From: Pantoea latae
GTDB taxonomy: Bacteria > Pseudomonadota > Gammaproteobacteria > Enterobacterales > Enterobacteriaceae
Assembly (NCBI RefSeq): GCF_002077695.1
Contig: NZ_MWUE01000003.1
Span: 220,676-284,675 of the forward strand
Direction: 5' to 3'
DNA: 64,000 nucleotides
A model generated the notes under the pieces. That model was not told the DNA's origin, ran no database searches, and worked only from the letters and a program-made list of their open reading frames with translations. This document shows positions 16,070 through 24,936 of this stretch, piece after piece (the stretch's first letter is position 1; each line of letters opens with the position of its first letter). The position numbers and the translations under genes were made by a program.

Positions 16070-18181
16070 ATGTCAGAACGACCTGAAGTTAAACCTGTTA
16101 ACCGGGTGGCCGTTGATGTAGGCGGTACATTCACCGATATTGTGATGCTGCGAAATAGCGCCCAGTTCTCAGCCAAAATATTGACCAGCGCGGCGGCGCC
16201 AGAGCGCGCGGTGATCGCCGGCATCAGCGATGTACTGGAGCAGGCCGCCATTGGTTTTGGCGATATTGACCTGCTTATTCTCGGCACCACGCTGGCAACC
16301 AATGCGCTAATTGAGCGTAAAGGCGCGCGCACCGCGCTGATCACCAGCGCAGGATTCCGCGATCTGGTCGAGATTGGTCAGGAAGACCGCTTTGCCCAGT
16401 ATGATGTCTTTCTGCAAAAGCCCCGTCCGCTGGTCGAACGCCGGTGGCGCTTCACAGTTGAAGAGCGCATCGATGCGCAGGGAAAGGTGCGCATCCCGCT
16501 AAACGAAGCGCAGATTATCGCGCTGGCTGATGAACTTCGCGCGCACAATATCGAAAGCGTTGGCATCGGCTTTCTGCAAAGTTTTATCAACCCTCAGCAT
16601 GAACAGCGCACCGCAGACATTCTGCGCGATCTGCTGCCGGAGGTGACGTTTTCTCTCTCCAGCGATGTCTGTCCGGAAATCCGTGAATATGAGCGTCTCT
16701 CAACCGTCTGCGCCAATGCCTATGTTCAACCGCTGGTTGCCGGTTATCTGCAACGCCTGCAACAGCAGCTCCGCGCGCACGGGCTGCGGGTGGAGCCCTG
16801 CCTGATGACCTCTGGCGGCGGTATTACCACGCTGGAAAACGGCATCAGCGAACCGGTGAGGCTGGTGGAATCAGGCCCAGCGGGCGGCGCCATTCTCGCC
16901 AGCAACATTGCCAGTCAGCTGGCGTTGAGCAAGGTACTGTCGTTTGATATGGGCGGCACAACGGCAAAGATCTGCTTTATCGATGATTTCCAGCCGCAAA
17001 TCTCTCGCAGCTTCGAATTTGGCCGTGTCCATCGCCATCAGAAGGGCTCTGGCCTGCCCATCCGCATTCCGGTTATCGATCTGGTGGAGATTGGTGCTGG
17101 CGGCGGTTCCATTGCGCGTATCGACAATCTGCGTCGCCTGCAGGTAGGGCCAGACAGCGCAGGCTCCTCGCCGGGACCGGTCAGCTACAATCTTGGCGGC
17201 GAGCTGGTCACGATCACCGATGCTAACGCGCAGCTGGGTCTGCTGGATCCAACCCGCTTTGCTGGCGGCAAGGTGGAGTTAAACGTCAGTAAAGCCGCGC
17301 AGGCGCTGAATGTGCAGGTCGGCGAACCGCTGGGGCTGGCGATCGACGATGCGGCGCTGGCGGTAACGGAGATCATTGCCGAAAACATGGCTAACGCGGC
17401 GCGCGTTCATGCCAGTGAATCAGGGAAACAGGTAGACAGCTACACGCTTATCGCCTTTGGCGGCGCCGCCCCCTTACACGCCGCACGACTGGCGAGCAAG
17501 CTGGGTATTACCCGCGTGGTGATCCCTCATGCGGCAGGTGTAGGCTCGGCGCTTGGCTTTCTCTGGGCGCCGGTCTCTTATCAGGCGGTGCGCAGCTTTT
17601 ATCAGCGGCTGGACAATCCCGATTTTGCCGCAGTTAACGAGGTGCTGGATAGCCTGAGCGAACAGGCACTGCATATTGTGCAGCAGTCTGACAGAGCGGC
17701 AGCGGTGTCACTGCAGCGCAGCGTCTATCTGCGTTATGCCGGTCAGGGACATGAAGTCGCCATTGCGCTGGAAAATAACCGTTTTGATGCCCAGGGTCTG
17801 GCGGCGCTGCAGCAGCGTTTTACCCAAACCTATCGCCAGCTTTATGGTCGCAGCCTGGATCACGTTGCCGTCGAAGCCATCAGCTGGACGGTGACAGCCG
17901 CCGCGCCAGCACCCGCCATCGCCTCAACCGCGCCCTACGGCGACGCGGAGAGCCAGAACGAAAACCCTGCCCGCACGCTTTACTCATTTCACCAGCAGCG
18001 CCGCATTCAGGTGCCGGTGTACGGCCGTGCTGAGCTTAAAGATTTAAACCTGCGCCCAGGCCCCTTGCTGGTGGTCGATCCCGAAACCACCACGCTGGTG
18101 GATGAACACTTTTCCGTGCGCAGCACGCCTGAAGGGCATCTGCTGCTGGAACGGCAACACTCTGCAGGAGAGGCGCAATGA
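16070..18181 (+). CDS. hyuA: Hydantoinase/oxoprolinase subunit A
   Basis: ATP-dependent amidohydrolase subunit of 703 residues, the normal size for HyuA/N-methylhydantoinase A. The N-terminal nucleotide-binding signature DVGGTFTDIV lies at about 17-26 and a second acidic glycine motif DMGGTTAK near 297-304. With subunit B it would open a cyclic imide or lactam (hydantoin, 5-oxoproline or a relative) at the cost of ATP, in the cytoplasm. An AAGG site precedes the ATG. Its stop overlaps the start of hyuB (ATGA), so the subunits are made together. It is the first gene of a plus-strand run continuing through a binding protein and probably to thiM. The exact ring substrate cannot be read from the sequence. 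Confidence 0.92.
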   Translation: MSERPEVKPVNRVAVDVGGTFTDIVMLRNSAQFSAKILTSAAAPERAVIAGISDVLEQAAIGFGDIDLLILGTTLATNALIERKGARTALITSAGFRDLVEIGQEDRFAQYDVFLQKPRPLVERRWRFTVEERIDAQGKVRIPLNEAQIIALADELRAHNIESVGIGFLQSFINPQHEQRTADILRDLLPEVTFSLSSDVCPEIREYERLSTVCANAYVQPLVAGYLQRLQQQLRAHGLRVEPCLMTSGGGITTLENGISEPVRLVESGPAGGAILASNIASQLALSKVLSFDMGGTTAKICFIDDFQPQISRSFEFGRVHRHQKGSGLPIRIPVIDLVEIGAGGGSIARIDNLRRLQVGPDSAGSSPGPVSYNLGGELVTITDANAQLGLLDPTRFAGGKVELNVSKAAQALNVQVGEPLGLAIDDAALAVTEIIAENMANAARVHASESGKQVDSYTLIAFGGAAPLHAARLASKLGITRVVIPHAAGVGSALGFLWAPVSYQAVRSFYQRLDNPDFAAVNEVLDSLSEQALHIVQQSDRAAAVSLQRSVYLRYAGQGHEVAIALENNRFDAQGLAALQQRFTQTYRQLYGRSLDHVAVEAISWTVTAAAPAPAIASTAPYGDAESQNENPARTLYSFHQQRRIQVPVYGRAELKDLNLRPGPLLVVDPETTTLVDEHFSVRSTPEGHLLLERQHSAGEAQ

Positions 18182-19863
18182 GCCAACAGATTATTCAGCA
18201 TCAGGTTATCTGGAACCGACTGATTTCGGTGGTGGAAGAGCAGGCGCAGGCGCTGATCCGCACCGCCTTTGGCACCGCAACCCGCGAGGCGGGCGATCTC
18301 TCCGCTGGCGTTTTTCTACCGGATGGCCGCATGGTGGCGCAGGCGGTGACCGGCACGCCGGGGCACGTAAACTCGATGGCCGAATCGGTAAAACACTTTT
18401 TACGCGTGTTTCCTGTTGAGACCTTGCAGCCGGGCGATGTGCTGGTGACCAACGATCCCTGGAAAGGCACCGGGCATCTCTATGACATCACAATGGTAAC
18501 GCCGGTGTTTCATCATCAGCGTCCGGTGGCGATCTTCGCCTCCACGCTGCATGTGATCGATATTGGCGGTCTGGGGCCTGGCCCTGACGGGCAGCAAATC
18601 TGGCACGAAGGGCTGTTCCTGCCCATTATCAAATTCATTCATGCCGGGAAGCTCGACGAAACCGTACTCAATATCGTCAAAGCCAACGTGCGTGAACCGG
18701 CGCAGGTCGAGGGCGATTTTCTGGCGCTGGTGGCGTGTAATGATGTGGGCGCCAGACGACTCCTCACGCTGCTGGATGAGTTTGCCCTGCCCGATCTTCA
18801 GGCCGTTGGAGAATATATTCTGACGCGCTCCGAACAGGCGATGCTTGAAGCGGTGCGCAGCTGGCCCACAGGCAGCTGGGAAAGCGAGCTGTGGGTTGAC
18901 GGCTATGACGCTCCTTTGCGTCTACAGGCGAAGCTGACTATCGGCCATGACGGCATTCACGTTGATTTTGCCGGCAGCGCGGGCTTTGTGGCCAAAGGCA
19001 TCAACGTGGTGAAAGCCTACACCGACGCCTATACCTCTTTTGGTATTCGCTGCCTGATCGGCGCTGATATTCCCAATAACGCCGGATCGCTGGGCGTCAT
19101 CAAGATTGATGCGCCGGAAGGTTCGATCCTTAACGCGCCCTACCCGGCAGCGGTCACCTCGCGCCACATTATTGGGCAGATGCTGCCGGATGTGGTGTTT
19201 AACTGTCTGCGCCAGGCTCGCCCCGGCGAGGTGCCCGCTGAAGGCGCGTCCTGCCTGTGGAACATTCAGCTCTCTGGCGGCCATATTCTGCCGCAGTACG
19301 ACGCCAGTCATACCCTGACGCAGCCACGCTTTTCTATCACCAGTTTCTCTACCGGCGGCACCGGCGCCCGCCCGCTGCTGGACGGCCTCTCCACCACCTC
19401 TTTTCCCAGTGGCGTACGCAATGTCTCGCTGGAGATTCTGGAATCCATCAGCCCGGTGTTGTTCTGGCGCAAAGAGTATCGACAGGATTCTGGCGGTGCC
19501 GGCACGCAGCGCGGCGGCCTGGGCCAGGTCATTGAACTTTCGCACAGTCAGGCGCTTCCGATGGAACTGGGCGCCGCCTGGGATCGCATTCACTTCCCTG
19601 CTCAGGGCGCGGAAGGCGGGCTCGCCGGCGCGCCGGGACGCGTCACGCTCTCTAGCGGCGAGACGCTCTCCGGCAAAGGACGCCAGGTGATCCCGCCAGG
19701 CAGCCGTTTGATCGTTGAAACCCCTGGCGGAGGCGGGCTGGGCAAGCCGGTAAACCGCCCGGAAGCCCTGGTTGCGCGTGATATCGCCAACCAGCTAATC
19801 AGTAGTGAATCCGCCGCTGAAATCTATGGGCACGATGTCCGACTGACTTATAAAACGGAGTAA
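18178..19863 (+). CDS. hyuB: Hydantoinase/oxoprolinase subunit B
   Basis: Subunit B of the ATP-dependent hydantoinase/oxoprolinase family, 561 residues. Family features include LSAGVFLPDGRMVAQ near the N-terminus, the segment VTNDPWKGTGHLYD and the glycine-rich C-terminal TPGGGGLG. It overlaps hyuA by four bases and is followed three bases later by the binding-protein gene, linking ring opening directly to the dipeptide-type transporter. HyuB alone does not define the substrate; acetone, acetophenone and 5-oxoproline carboxylases or hydrolases share this family. Confidence 0.92.
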   Translation: MSQQIIQHQVIWNRLISVVEEQAQALIRTAFGTATREAGDLSAGVFLPDGRMVAQAVTGTPGHVNSMAESVKHFLRVFPVETLQPGDVLVTNDPWKGTGHLYDITMVTPVFHHQRPVAIFASTLHVIDIGGLGPGPDGQQIWHEGLFLPIIKFIHAGKLDETVLNIVKANVREPAQVEGDFLALVACNDVGARRLLTLLDEFALPDLQAVGEYILTRSEQAMLEAVRSWPTGSWESELWVDGYDAPLRLQAKLTIGHDGIHVDFAGSAGFVAKGINVVKAYTDAYTSFGIRCLIGADIPNNAGSLGVIKIDAPEGSILNAPYPAAVTSRHIIGQMLPDVVFNCLRQARPGEVPAEGASCLWNIQLSGGHILPQYDASHTLTQPRFSITSFSTGGTGARPLLDGLSTTSFPSGVRNVSLEILESISPVLFWRKEYRQDSGGAGTQRGGLGQVIELSHSQALPMELGAAWDRIHFPAQGAEGGLAGAPGRVTLSSGETLSGKGRQVIPPGSRLIVETPGGGGLGKPVNRPEALVARDIANQLISSESAAEIYGHDVRLTYKTE

Positions 19864-19866
19864 ACC

Positions 19867-21456
19867 ATGCTGCCACTTTTTCGCCGCTCGCTGTTAGCGG
19901 CTGCACTGGGCGTCTCGCTGCTTAGCGGCGGCGCGCAGGCTGCGGAACCCCAGACGGGCGGTACGCTGAACCTGGTGCTGAACTACGAACCGCCCGCGCT
20001 TATCGCCCTGACCACCGTTGCCACGCCCGCGCTCAGCGTCAGCGCCAAAGTGACCGAAGGGCTGCTCAGCTACGATTACGATCTTAACCCGCAGCCGCAG
20101 CTGGCGACCCGTTGGGAGATCAGCGCCGACGGCACGCGATATACTTTCCATCTGCGCCCTGGTGTTAAATGGCATGATGGCCAGCCGTTTACCTCGGCAG
20201 ACGTCGCATACTCCATTGAGTTGCTGAAAAAGGTGCATCCGCGCGCATCCAGCACCTTCGCCAACGTCACGAAGGTGGAAACGCCCGATGCGCTGACCGC
20301 CGTGCTGGTGCTGTCCCGGCCGGCGCCCTATCTGATCAAAGCGTTTGCCGCGGCGGAATCGCCCATCGTGCCAAAGCATATCTATGAAGGGAGCGATCCG
20401 CTGACCAACCCGCACAATAATGCACCGGTGGGTACAGGCCCCTACATTTTTGATAAATGGGTGCGCGGCAGCTATATCCTCTACCGGCGCAACCCCGACT
20501 ACTGGGATAAGAACCGGCCTTATCTCGATCAGCTGGTAGTAAAATTTATTCCGGATGCCGCTGCGCGCTCCGTCGCCTTTGAAACGGGCGATGCCGATCT
20601 GGGTTATCGCACCCCGGTCGCGCTCAATGACATCGCGCGTCTTAAGCAGCTGCCCCAGCTGGGATTTGAGACTAAAGGGAACAGTTATTCCTATAACGTC
20701 AGCTCGCTACAGTTCAACCTCGACGACGCGCATTTCAAAGACCTGCGCGTGCGTCAGGCAGTGGCGCACGCCATTAACCGTAATGTGATTTTGCAGGTAG
20801 CTTATTTCGGGCTCGGTCAGGTAACCGCTTCACCTATAGCGCCGGGCATTAAGGCTTATCACGATCCTGCACCCTCGCCGTATGCGTTTGATATTGAAAA
20901 AGCCAATGCGCTGCTGGATCAGGCGGGTTATGCAAAAGGCAGTGACGGCACGCGCTTCAGCGTGACGCTGGATTACAACCCGATAGCGGAGGATTTGCGT
21001 AAAACTGCGGAATATACTCGCTCGGCGCTGGCAAAAATCGGCATCAAAGTCACGCTGCGCGCGCAGGATCTCTCCAGCTTCGTGCGCCGTATCTATACCG
21101 ATCGCGACTTTGCGTTTACCCTCAATGGCCACAGCAATCTGTATGATCCAACAGTTGGCGTGCAGCGCATCTACTGGTCGAAAAATTTCCGCAAAGGTGT
21201 CCCCTTTTCTAACGCTTCGGATTATCACAACCCGGAAGTCGATCGCCTTCTGGAGGCCGCGCAAACGGAAAACGATCCGCAGAAGCGCGTCGAGGAATTT
21301 AAAGCGTTTCAGAAAATTGTCGAACAGGAGCTGCCTGATATTAATCTGATTTCGCCGCAGTTCATTACTCTCTATAACCGCCGGGTGCACGATCACTCCG
21401 TTACCGCTGACGGCATAGAGGGTAATCTCTCTCAGGTGTGGCTGGATAAAAAGTAA
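19867..21456 (+). CDS. Dipeptide-type ABC transporter substrate-binding protein
   Basis: Periplasmic binding protein of the SBP_bac_5 (DppA/OppA) family, 529 residues. The signal peptide is clear (LFRRSLLAAALGVSLLSG, cleavage after AQA near 26). The mature part contains YTFHLRPGVKWHDGQPFTSADV and VGTGPYIFDKW, both typical of the family. It lies three bases after hyuB, while its permeases and ATPase are in the divergent operon at 12292-15842. A strong terminator follows. The link to HyuAB suggests the ligand is the ring compound that HyuAB opens. Confidence 0.92.
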   Translation: MLPLFRRSLLAAALGVSLLSGGAQAAEPQTGGTLNLVLNYEPPALIALTTVATPALSVSAKVTEGLLSYDYDLNPQPQLATRWEISADGTRYTFHLRPGVKWHDGQPFTSADVAYSIELLKKVHPRASSTFANVTKVETPDALTAVLVLSRPAPYLIKAFAAAESPIVPKHIYEGSDPLTNPHNNAPVGTGPYIFDKWVRGSYILYRRNPDYWDKNRPYLDQLVVKFIPDAAARSVAFETGDADLGYRTPVALNDIARLKQLPQLGFETKGNSYSYNVSSLQFNLDDAHFKDLRVRQAVAHAINRNVILQVAYFGLGQVTASPIAPGIKAYHDPAPSPYAFDIEKANALLDQAGYAKGSDGTRFSVTLDYNPIAEDLRKTAEYTRSALAKIGIKVTLRAQDLSSFVRRIYTDRDFAFTLNGHSNLYDPTVGVQRIYWSKNFRKGVPFSNASDYHNPEVDRLLEAAQTENDPQKRVEEFKAFQKIVEQELPDINLISPQFITLYNRRVHDHSVTADGIEGNLSQVWLDKK

Positions 21457-21461
21457 ATCTA

Positions 21462-21500
21462 CAGGAGGAGCCGAGGCTGACGGCGCCTCCTGCCATTTTT
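21462..21500 (+). terminator. Terminator after the binding-protein gene
   Basis: Stem CAGGAGG/CCTCCTG extended by an inner GCCG/CGGC pair, followed by CCATTTTT. It separates hyuAB and the binding protein from the monooxygenase gene, or works as a partial read-through stop. Confidence 0.8.
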
Positions 21501-21616
21501 ATTAGCACGCTAAGCTTTGCATAAATCGATCTAATTGTTCTCTGCGGATTGCTCTATGTTGGGAGGCTGTTCGGGATACGTTTCCCTGTTTATAGCCGGA
21601 GTGAGAACTACAGACT

Positions 21617-22948
21617 ATGCATCTCGCCGCTTTCCTCAATGCGGGCCCAATGGGCACTTCGGGATGGCGCCATCCTGACGCCGATCCCGGATTTTTGACC
21701 GCAAACTACTATCGCCATGTGGCAAAACTGCTCGAAGCGGCCTGCTTTGATCTGGCCTTTATTCCTGATGCGCTCTCTGTGCCGCGTTCGCTTGGCAACT
21801 CTTTTGCGCCTGCGGTGCAGTGGGGATCGGGAACGCCTCGCCTCGACCCATTGGTGATCCTTGGCGTGATGGCGGGCGTCACGGAGCATCTGGGGCTGGC
21901 TGCTACTCTTTCGACGGGCTATCACGAACCTTTTCACCTGGCGCGTGCGCTGGCGACCTTTGATCATGTTACAGGCGGTCGGGCAGGCTGGAATATTGTG
22001 ACCTCGTTTCAGGATGCGGAAGCGCAAAACTTTGGCCAGCCGACGCTGCCGCCAAGGGAGGCGCGCTATGCTCGCGCCGAAGAGGTGGTGAGTGCCGCGG
22101 CTCAGCTATGGGACAGCTGGGATGATGAGACGCTACAGCAAAATAAACAGACCGGTGAATTTGGCCTTGCGTCAAAAGTCCGCTCGGTTGATTTTCGCGG
22201 CGATTTTGTCACTACGCAGGGACCGCTTAATGTTCCGCGCATGCCGCAGGGCTATCCGCTGCTGATCCAGGCGGGCGCATCGCCCAGCGGCCGCGATTTT
22301 GCCGCGCGCTGGGCAGATGTCATTTTCTGTAGCCACGAATCCCTGGCGTCGGCCACCGCGTTTTATCAGGAAATGAAGCAGCGCGTCACCGACCACGGAC
22401 GCGATCCGCAGCAGGTACGCATTTTGCCTGCCGCGACCGTTGTGGTGGGCGACAGCGATACGGATGCACAGCAAAAGCATCGTGCCTTCGCTGAACGGGT
22501 GCATCCACTGGCGGGACTCTCTCGTCTGGCCTATCACGTGAATGTCGATCTGACTCGGTACGATCTTGACGGCCCGTTGCCCGAACTCGGCGAGGTGGGC
22601 GTGCAGGGTCATTATGATGAGGTGCGGGAGTTTGCCCAGCGTGAGAAGCTGAGTATCCGCGACATCGGGCGCTGGTACGGCGCACGCACTGAGGGCAACA
22701 TGATCGGCTCCGTTTCCTCTGTTGTCGATACCATGGAGCAGTGGCTGGAACAGGGCGCCGCCGATGGTTTTATGATCCAGGCGACCCACCTGCCGGGCGC
22801 GTTTGAGGAGTTTGCCCGCTACGTGGTCCCGGAGCTGCAGCGTCGGGGGCTTCATAAAAGCCACTATCAGGGCACGACCGCACGCGAGCACTTTGGTCTG
22901 GAACGCCCCAGCCGGGACGCGTGGCAGCAGCGCGCGTTGCGGAGGTGA
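21617..22948 (+). CDS. LLM-class flavin-dependent monooxygenase (NtaA/DszA-like)
   Basis: FMNH2-dependent monooxygenase of 443 residues in the bacterial-luciferase-like NtaA/SnaA/DszA/DmoA group. The motif GGRAGWNIVTSF at about 115-126 and the N-terminal region that forms the flavin-binding barrel are typical. Relatives oxidise C-N or C-S bonds in nitrilotriacetate, dibenzothiophene sulfone or dimethyl sulfide. No flavin reductase is encoded nearby, so a general cellular reductase must serve. It is followed by a rhodanese gene (stop and RBS interlocked) and a thiM-like gene. This order points to oxidation of a sulfur-bearing compound. A GGAG site lies about 12 bases upstream of the ATG, a little far. 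Confidence 0.9.
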   Translation: MHLAAFLNAGPMGTSGWRHPDADPGFLTANYYRHVAKLLEAACFDLAFIPDALSVPRSLGNSFAPAVQWGSGTPRLDPLVILGVMAGVTEHLGLAATLSTGYHEPFHLARALATFDHVTGGRAGWNIVTSFQDAEAQNFGQPTLPPREARYARAEEVVSAAAQLWDSWDDETLQQNKQTGEFGLASKVRSVDFRGDFVTTQGPLNVPRMPQGYPLLIQAGASPSGRDFAARWADVIFCSHESLASATAFYQEMKQRVTDHGRDPQQVRILPAATVVVGDSDTDAQQKHRAFAERVHPLAGLSRLAYHVNVDLTRYDLDGPLPELGEVGVQGHYDEVREFAQREKLSIRDIGRWYGARTEGNMIGSVSSVVDTMEQWLEQGAADGFMIQATHLPGAFEEFARYVVPELQRRGLHKSHYQGTTAREHFGLERPSRDAWQQRALRR

Positions 22949-22950
22949 CG

Positions 22951-23796
22951 ATGACCGTGACCTTTCCATCCGGGCCGTTAGTCTCCGCAGCGTGGCTGGC
23001 GCAACATCATGCGCACGTCATTATCCTCGACTGCTCCGTCGACCGTTCGTTAGATAGCAGCGGTCAGACAACCTTTGCCTCCGGCCATGAGCTATTCACG
23101 CAGCAGCATATTCCTGGCGCGCAGTTTGCCGACCTCTTTGGCGATTTTTCTCAGCCGGACGCCGCTTATCTGTTTACTGCGCCCGGCGCGCAGCAGCTTT
23201 CGTCTGCGCTTCAGGCCATCGGCGCTAATCCGCAAAGTTTGCTGGTGGTGTACGACCAACTTAATGGCGCATATGCTGCGCGCGTCTGGTATCTGCTGGT
23301 CGCGCTCTATGGCTGGTCAAACGTGCGCGCGCTGGATGGCGGCTTTGCCGCCTGGCAGCGTCTTGCTCAGCCGGTGGAAAGCGGGGCCGCGCATCCTGTG
23401 GTTCGCGGCAGCGTACAGCTCGGCATCGCACGACCCGCGCTGGTTTCGACGGAATCTGTGGCTGAGGAGCGGCAGCGTCCGCTGGTTTGTGCGCTACGGC
23501 GCGAGCCTTTTCAGCAGGCGCATATCCCCGGCAGCGTTAATCTGCCCTATCCCGAACTGCTTGATGAGGATGGCCTGATCGATACGGGCCGCGTAGCGGC
23601 AGCGCTGCGTTCCGCACGGATTGCGCCGCCTGAGGAGTTAGTGCTTTATTGCGGCGGCGGTATTAACGCCGCAGGTCTGGCGCTGGCGCTGGTGGCCGCT
23701 GGCTACCCCCTGCATGCCCTTCTGCTGTATGACGACTCGCTCAACGGCTGGTTGAGCGATATCTCACGCCCGGTTGCCAGCGGTGCTGGCAGATAA
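22951..23796 (+). CDS. Sulfurtransferase (tandem rhodanese domains)
   Basis: Two-domain rhodanese of about 281 residues, thiosulfate- or mercaptopyruvate-sulfurtransferase-like. The C-terminal active loop is CGGGINAAG with the catalytic C234; the N-terminal domain is the inactive copy. An upstream ATG 30 bases earlier exists, but the start at 22951 has GGAGG directly ahead and begins two bases after the monooxygenase stop. It would move sulfane sulfur released in the pathway, or detoxify cyanide. Context with a monooxygenase and a thiazole-type kinase suggests sulfur handling in heterocycle breakdown. Confidence 0.88.
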   Translation: MTVTFPSGPLVSAAWLAQHHAHVIILDCSVDRSLDSSGQTTFASGHELFTQQHIPGAQFADLFGDFSQPDAAYLFTAPGAQQLSSALQAIGANPQSLLVVYDQLNGAYAARVWYLLVALYGWSNVRALDGGFAAWQRLAQPVESGAAHPVVRGSVQLGIARPALVSTESVAEERQRPLVCALRREPFQQAHIPGSVNLPYPELLDEDGLIDTGRVAAALRSARIAPPEELVLYCGGGINAAGLALALVAAGYPLHALLLYDDSLNGWLSDISRPVASGAGR

Positions 23797-23819
23797 TCTG
23801 TTAATAAAAGGAAACCGCT

Positions 23820-24605
23820 ATGCAGGCATTAAGCTGGCGCGATCGTGCGGTTCGCGACGCCCTTCGCCATATCAGGCAGAACAAACCCTTTTGCTATGGG
23901 TTAACTAACTATATTGCCGCCAACCTTTCCGCTAACGTGTTGCTGGCAGTAGGCGCCGGCCCGGCGATAGGCGCCGCGTTAGACTGGCAGCAGGCTTTTG
24001 GCAGCCATGCCAGCGCGGTATGGATTAACGCGGCCTGCCTGATGAGCAATACGCCCCATGAGGTGCGTCAGGCCGCGCGCGCGGCGCATGAGGCCGGCGT
24101 GCCTTGGGTGCTGGATCCGGTCGCGGTTGGCGCAGGCGCCAGCGAATACGATCGGGTGGTGCAGGGACTGCTGGATTTCAGACCCACCGCTATTCGCGGC
24201 AACGCCTCGGAACTGATCGCGCTGGCGGGCGGCAAAGGAGGCGGTAAAGGCGTGGAGACAACCCTGACGTCACAGGACGCGCTGCCCTTCATTGACGACT
24301 TTTCCCGTCGCCTCGGCTGTATAACGGCAGTAAGCGGCCCAGTGGATTTCATAACTGATGGTCGTGAAACGCTGGCGGTTGAGGGCGGCGATATCCGTTT
24401 GACGCAGGTAACGGGCGCTGGATGCAGCCTGGGCGCGCTAACCGCCGCGCTGCTGTCAACGCCAGCGGATCCTTTGACGGCCGTTGCCGCTGCGCATGTC
24501 TTTTATGCTGAAGCCAGCCAGCGCGCGTCGTCTGCGCGCGGCACCGGAAGTTTTGCCATTCAGTTCCTGGATGAGCTGTCACTGCTGGATGCGGATGAAG
24601 CCTGA
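23820..24605 (+). CDS. thiM: Hydroxyethylthiazole kinase-like protein
   Basis: ThiM-type kinase of 261 residues in the ribokinase-like fold. Family motifs: the N-terminal substrate segment CYGLTNYIAANLSANVLLA, DPVAVGA at 99-105, RGNASE at 126-131 and GAGC at 199-202 with the catalytic-loop Cys. ThiM phosphorylates 4-methyl-5-(2-hydroxyethyl)thiazole for thiamine salvage. It sits apart from other thi genes, follows the monooxygenase and rhodanese genes, and no TPP riboswitch motif was found ahead of the run. It may serve thiazole salvage, or phosphorylate a related alcohol in the module's own pathway. Confidence 0.85.
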   Translation: MQALSWRDRAVRDALRHIRQNKPFCYGLTNYIAANLSANVLLAVGAGPAIGAALDWQQAFGSHASAVWINAACLMSNTPHEVRQAARAAHEAGVPWVLDPVAVGAGASEYDRVVQGLLDFRPTAIRGNASELIALAGGKGGGKGVETTLTSQDALPFIDDFSRRLGCITAVSGPVDFITDGRETLAVEGGDIRLTQVTGAGCSLGALTAALLSTPADPLTAVAAAHVFYAEASQRASSARGTGSFAIQFLDELSLLDADEA

Positions 24606-24609
24606 ACCT

Positions 24610-24627
24610 GCGTCCCATCAGGGACGC
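24610..24627 (+). terminator. Hairpin after thiM, likely terminator
   Basis: Perfect 7-bp stem GCGTCCC/GGGACGC with a 4-base loop right after the stop codon. The following T-run is weak (TGCACTCTTTT). Confidence 0.55.
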
Positions 24628-24936
24628 TGCACTCTTTTGATTCCCGTGCGCGCCGCCTACCCTTTCGCTACGCCAAAAGAACGGCTAACCCGGCGCGCTT
24701 TGCCCTATAAATAACGCTGCCGCCTGCACGCGATATTATTTTTTTGCGGCACCTTTATTCCACGCTTAATTACTCACCTGTCGTGACTGTTGCGCCTTAA
24801 CTTAATCGTTCATGCTATCCGGCAAAATCTTTTCAGTTTCCTGCCAAAAAAGTGCTAAGTTGTGCGGCCTTAGCAGGACGCCCTGCTAATTATGCGCACT
24901 TTCTACACAATTTTAAAAATAACAGGTCAACACAAC
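24628..24936. other. Intergenic region upstream of the porin gene
   Basis: About 310 bases with no gene. It becomes AT-rich toward the right, holds the presumed porin promoter, which I could not place with confidence, and ends with the inverted repeat at 24870-24889. No sigma-54 site or riboswitch was recognised. Confidence 0.5.
24870..24889. promoter_or_regulatory. TTAGCAGG/CCTGCTAA inverted repeat ahead of the porin gene
   Basis: A perfect 8-bp dyad with a 4-base spacer, 48 bases upstream of the chosen start. It may be an operator, or a hairpin in the 5' leader of the mRNA. Confidence 0.45.

Noticed and set aside
21457..21616. Possible TPP riboswitch ahead of the monooxygenase-rhodanese-thiM run
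   Set aside because: The CTGAGA and downstream conserved TPP motifs are absent; only a terminator and ordinary intergenic sequence are seen.
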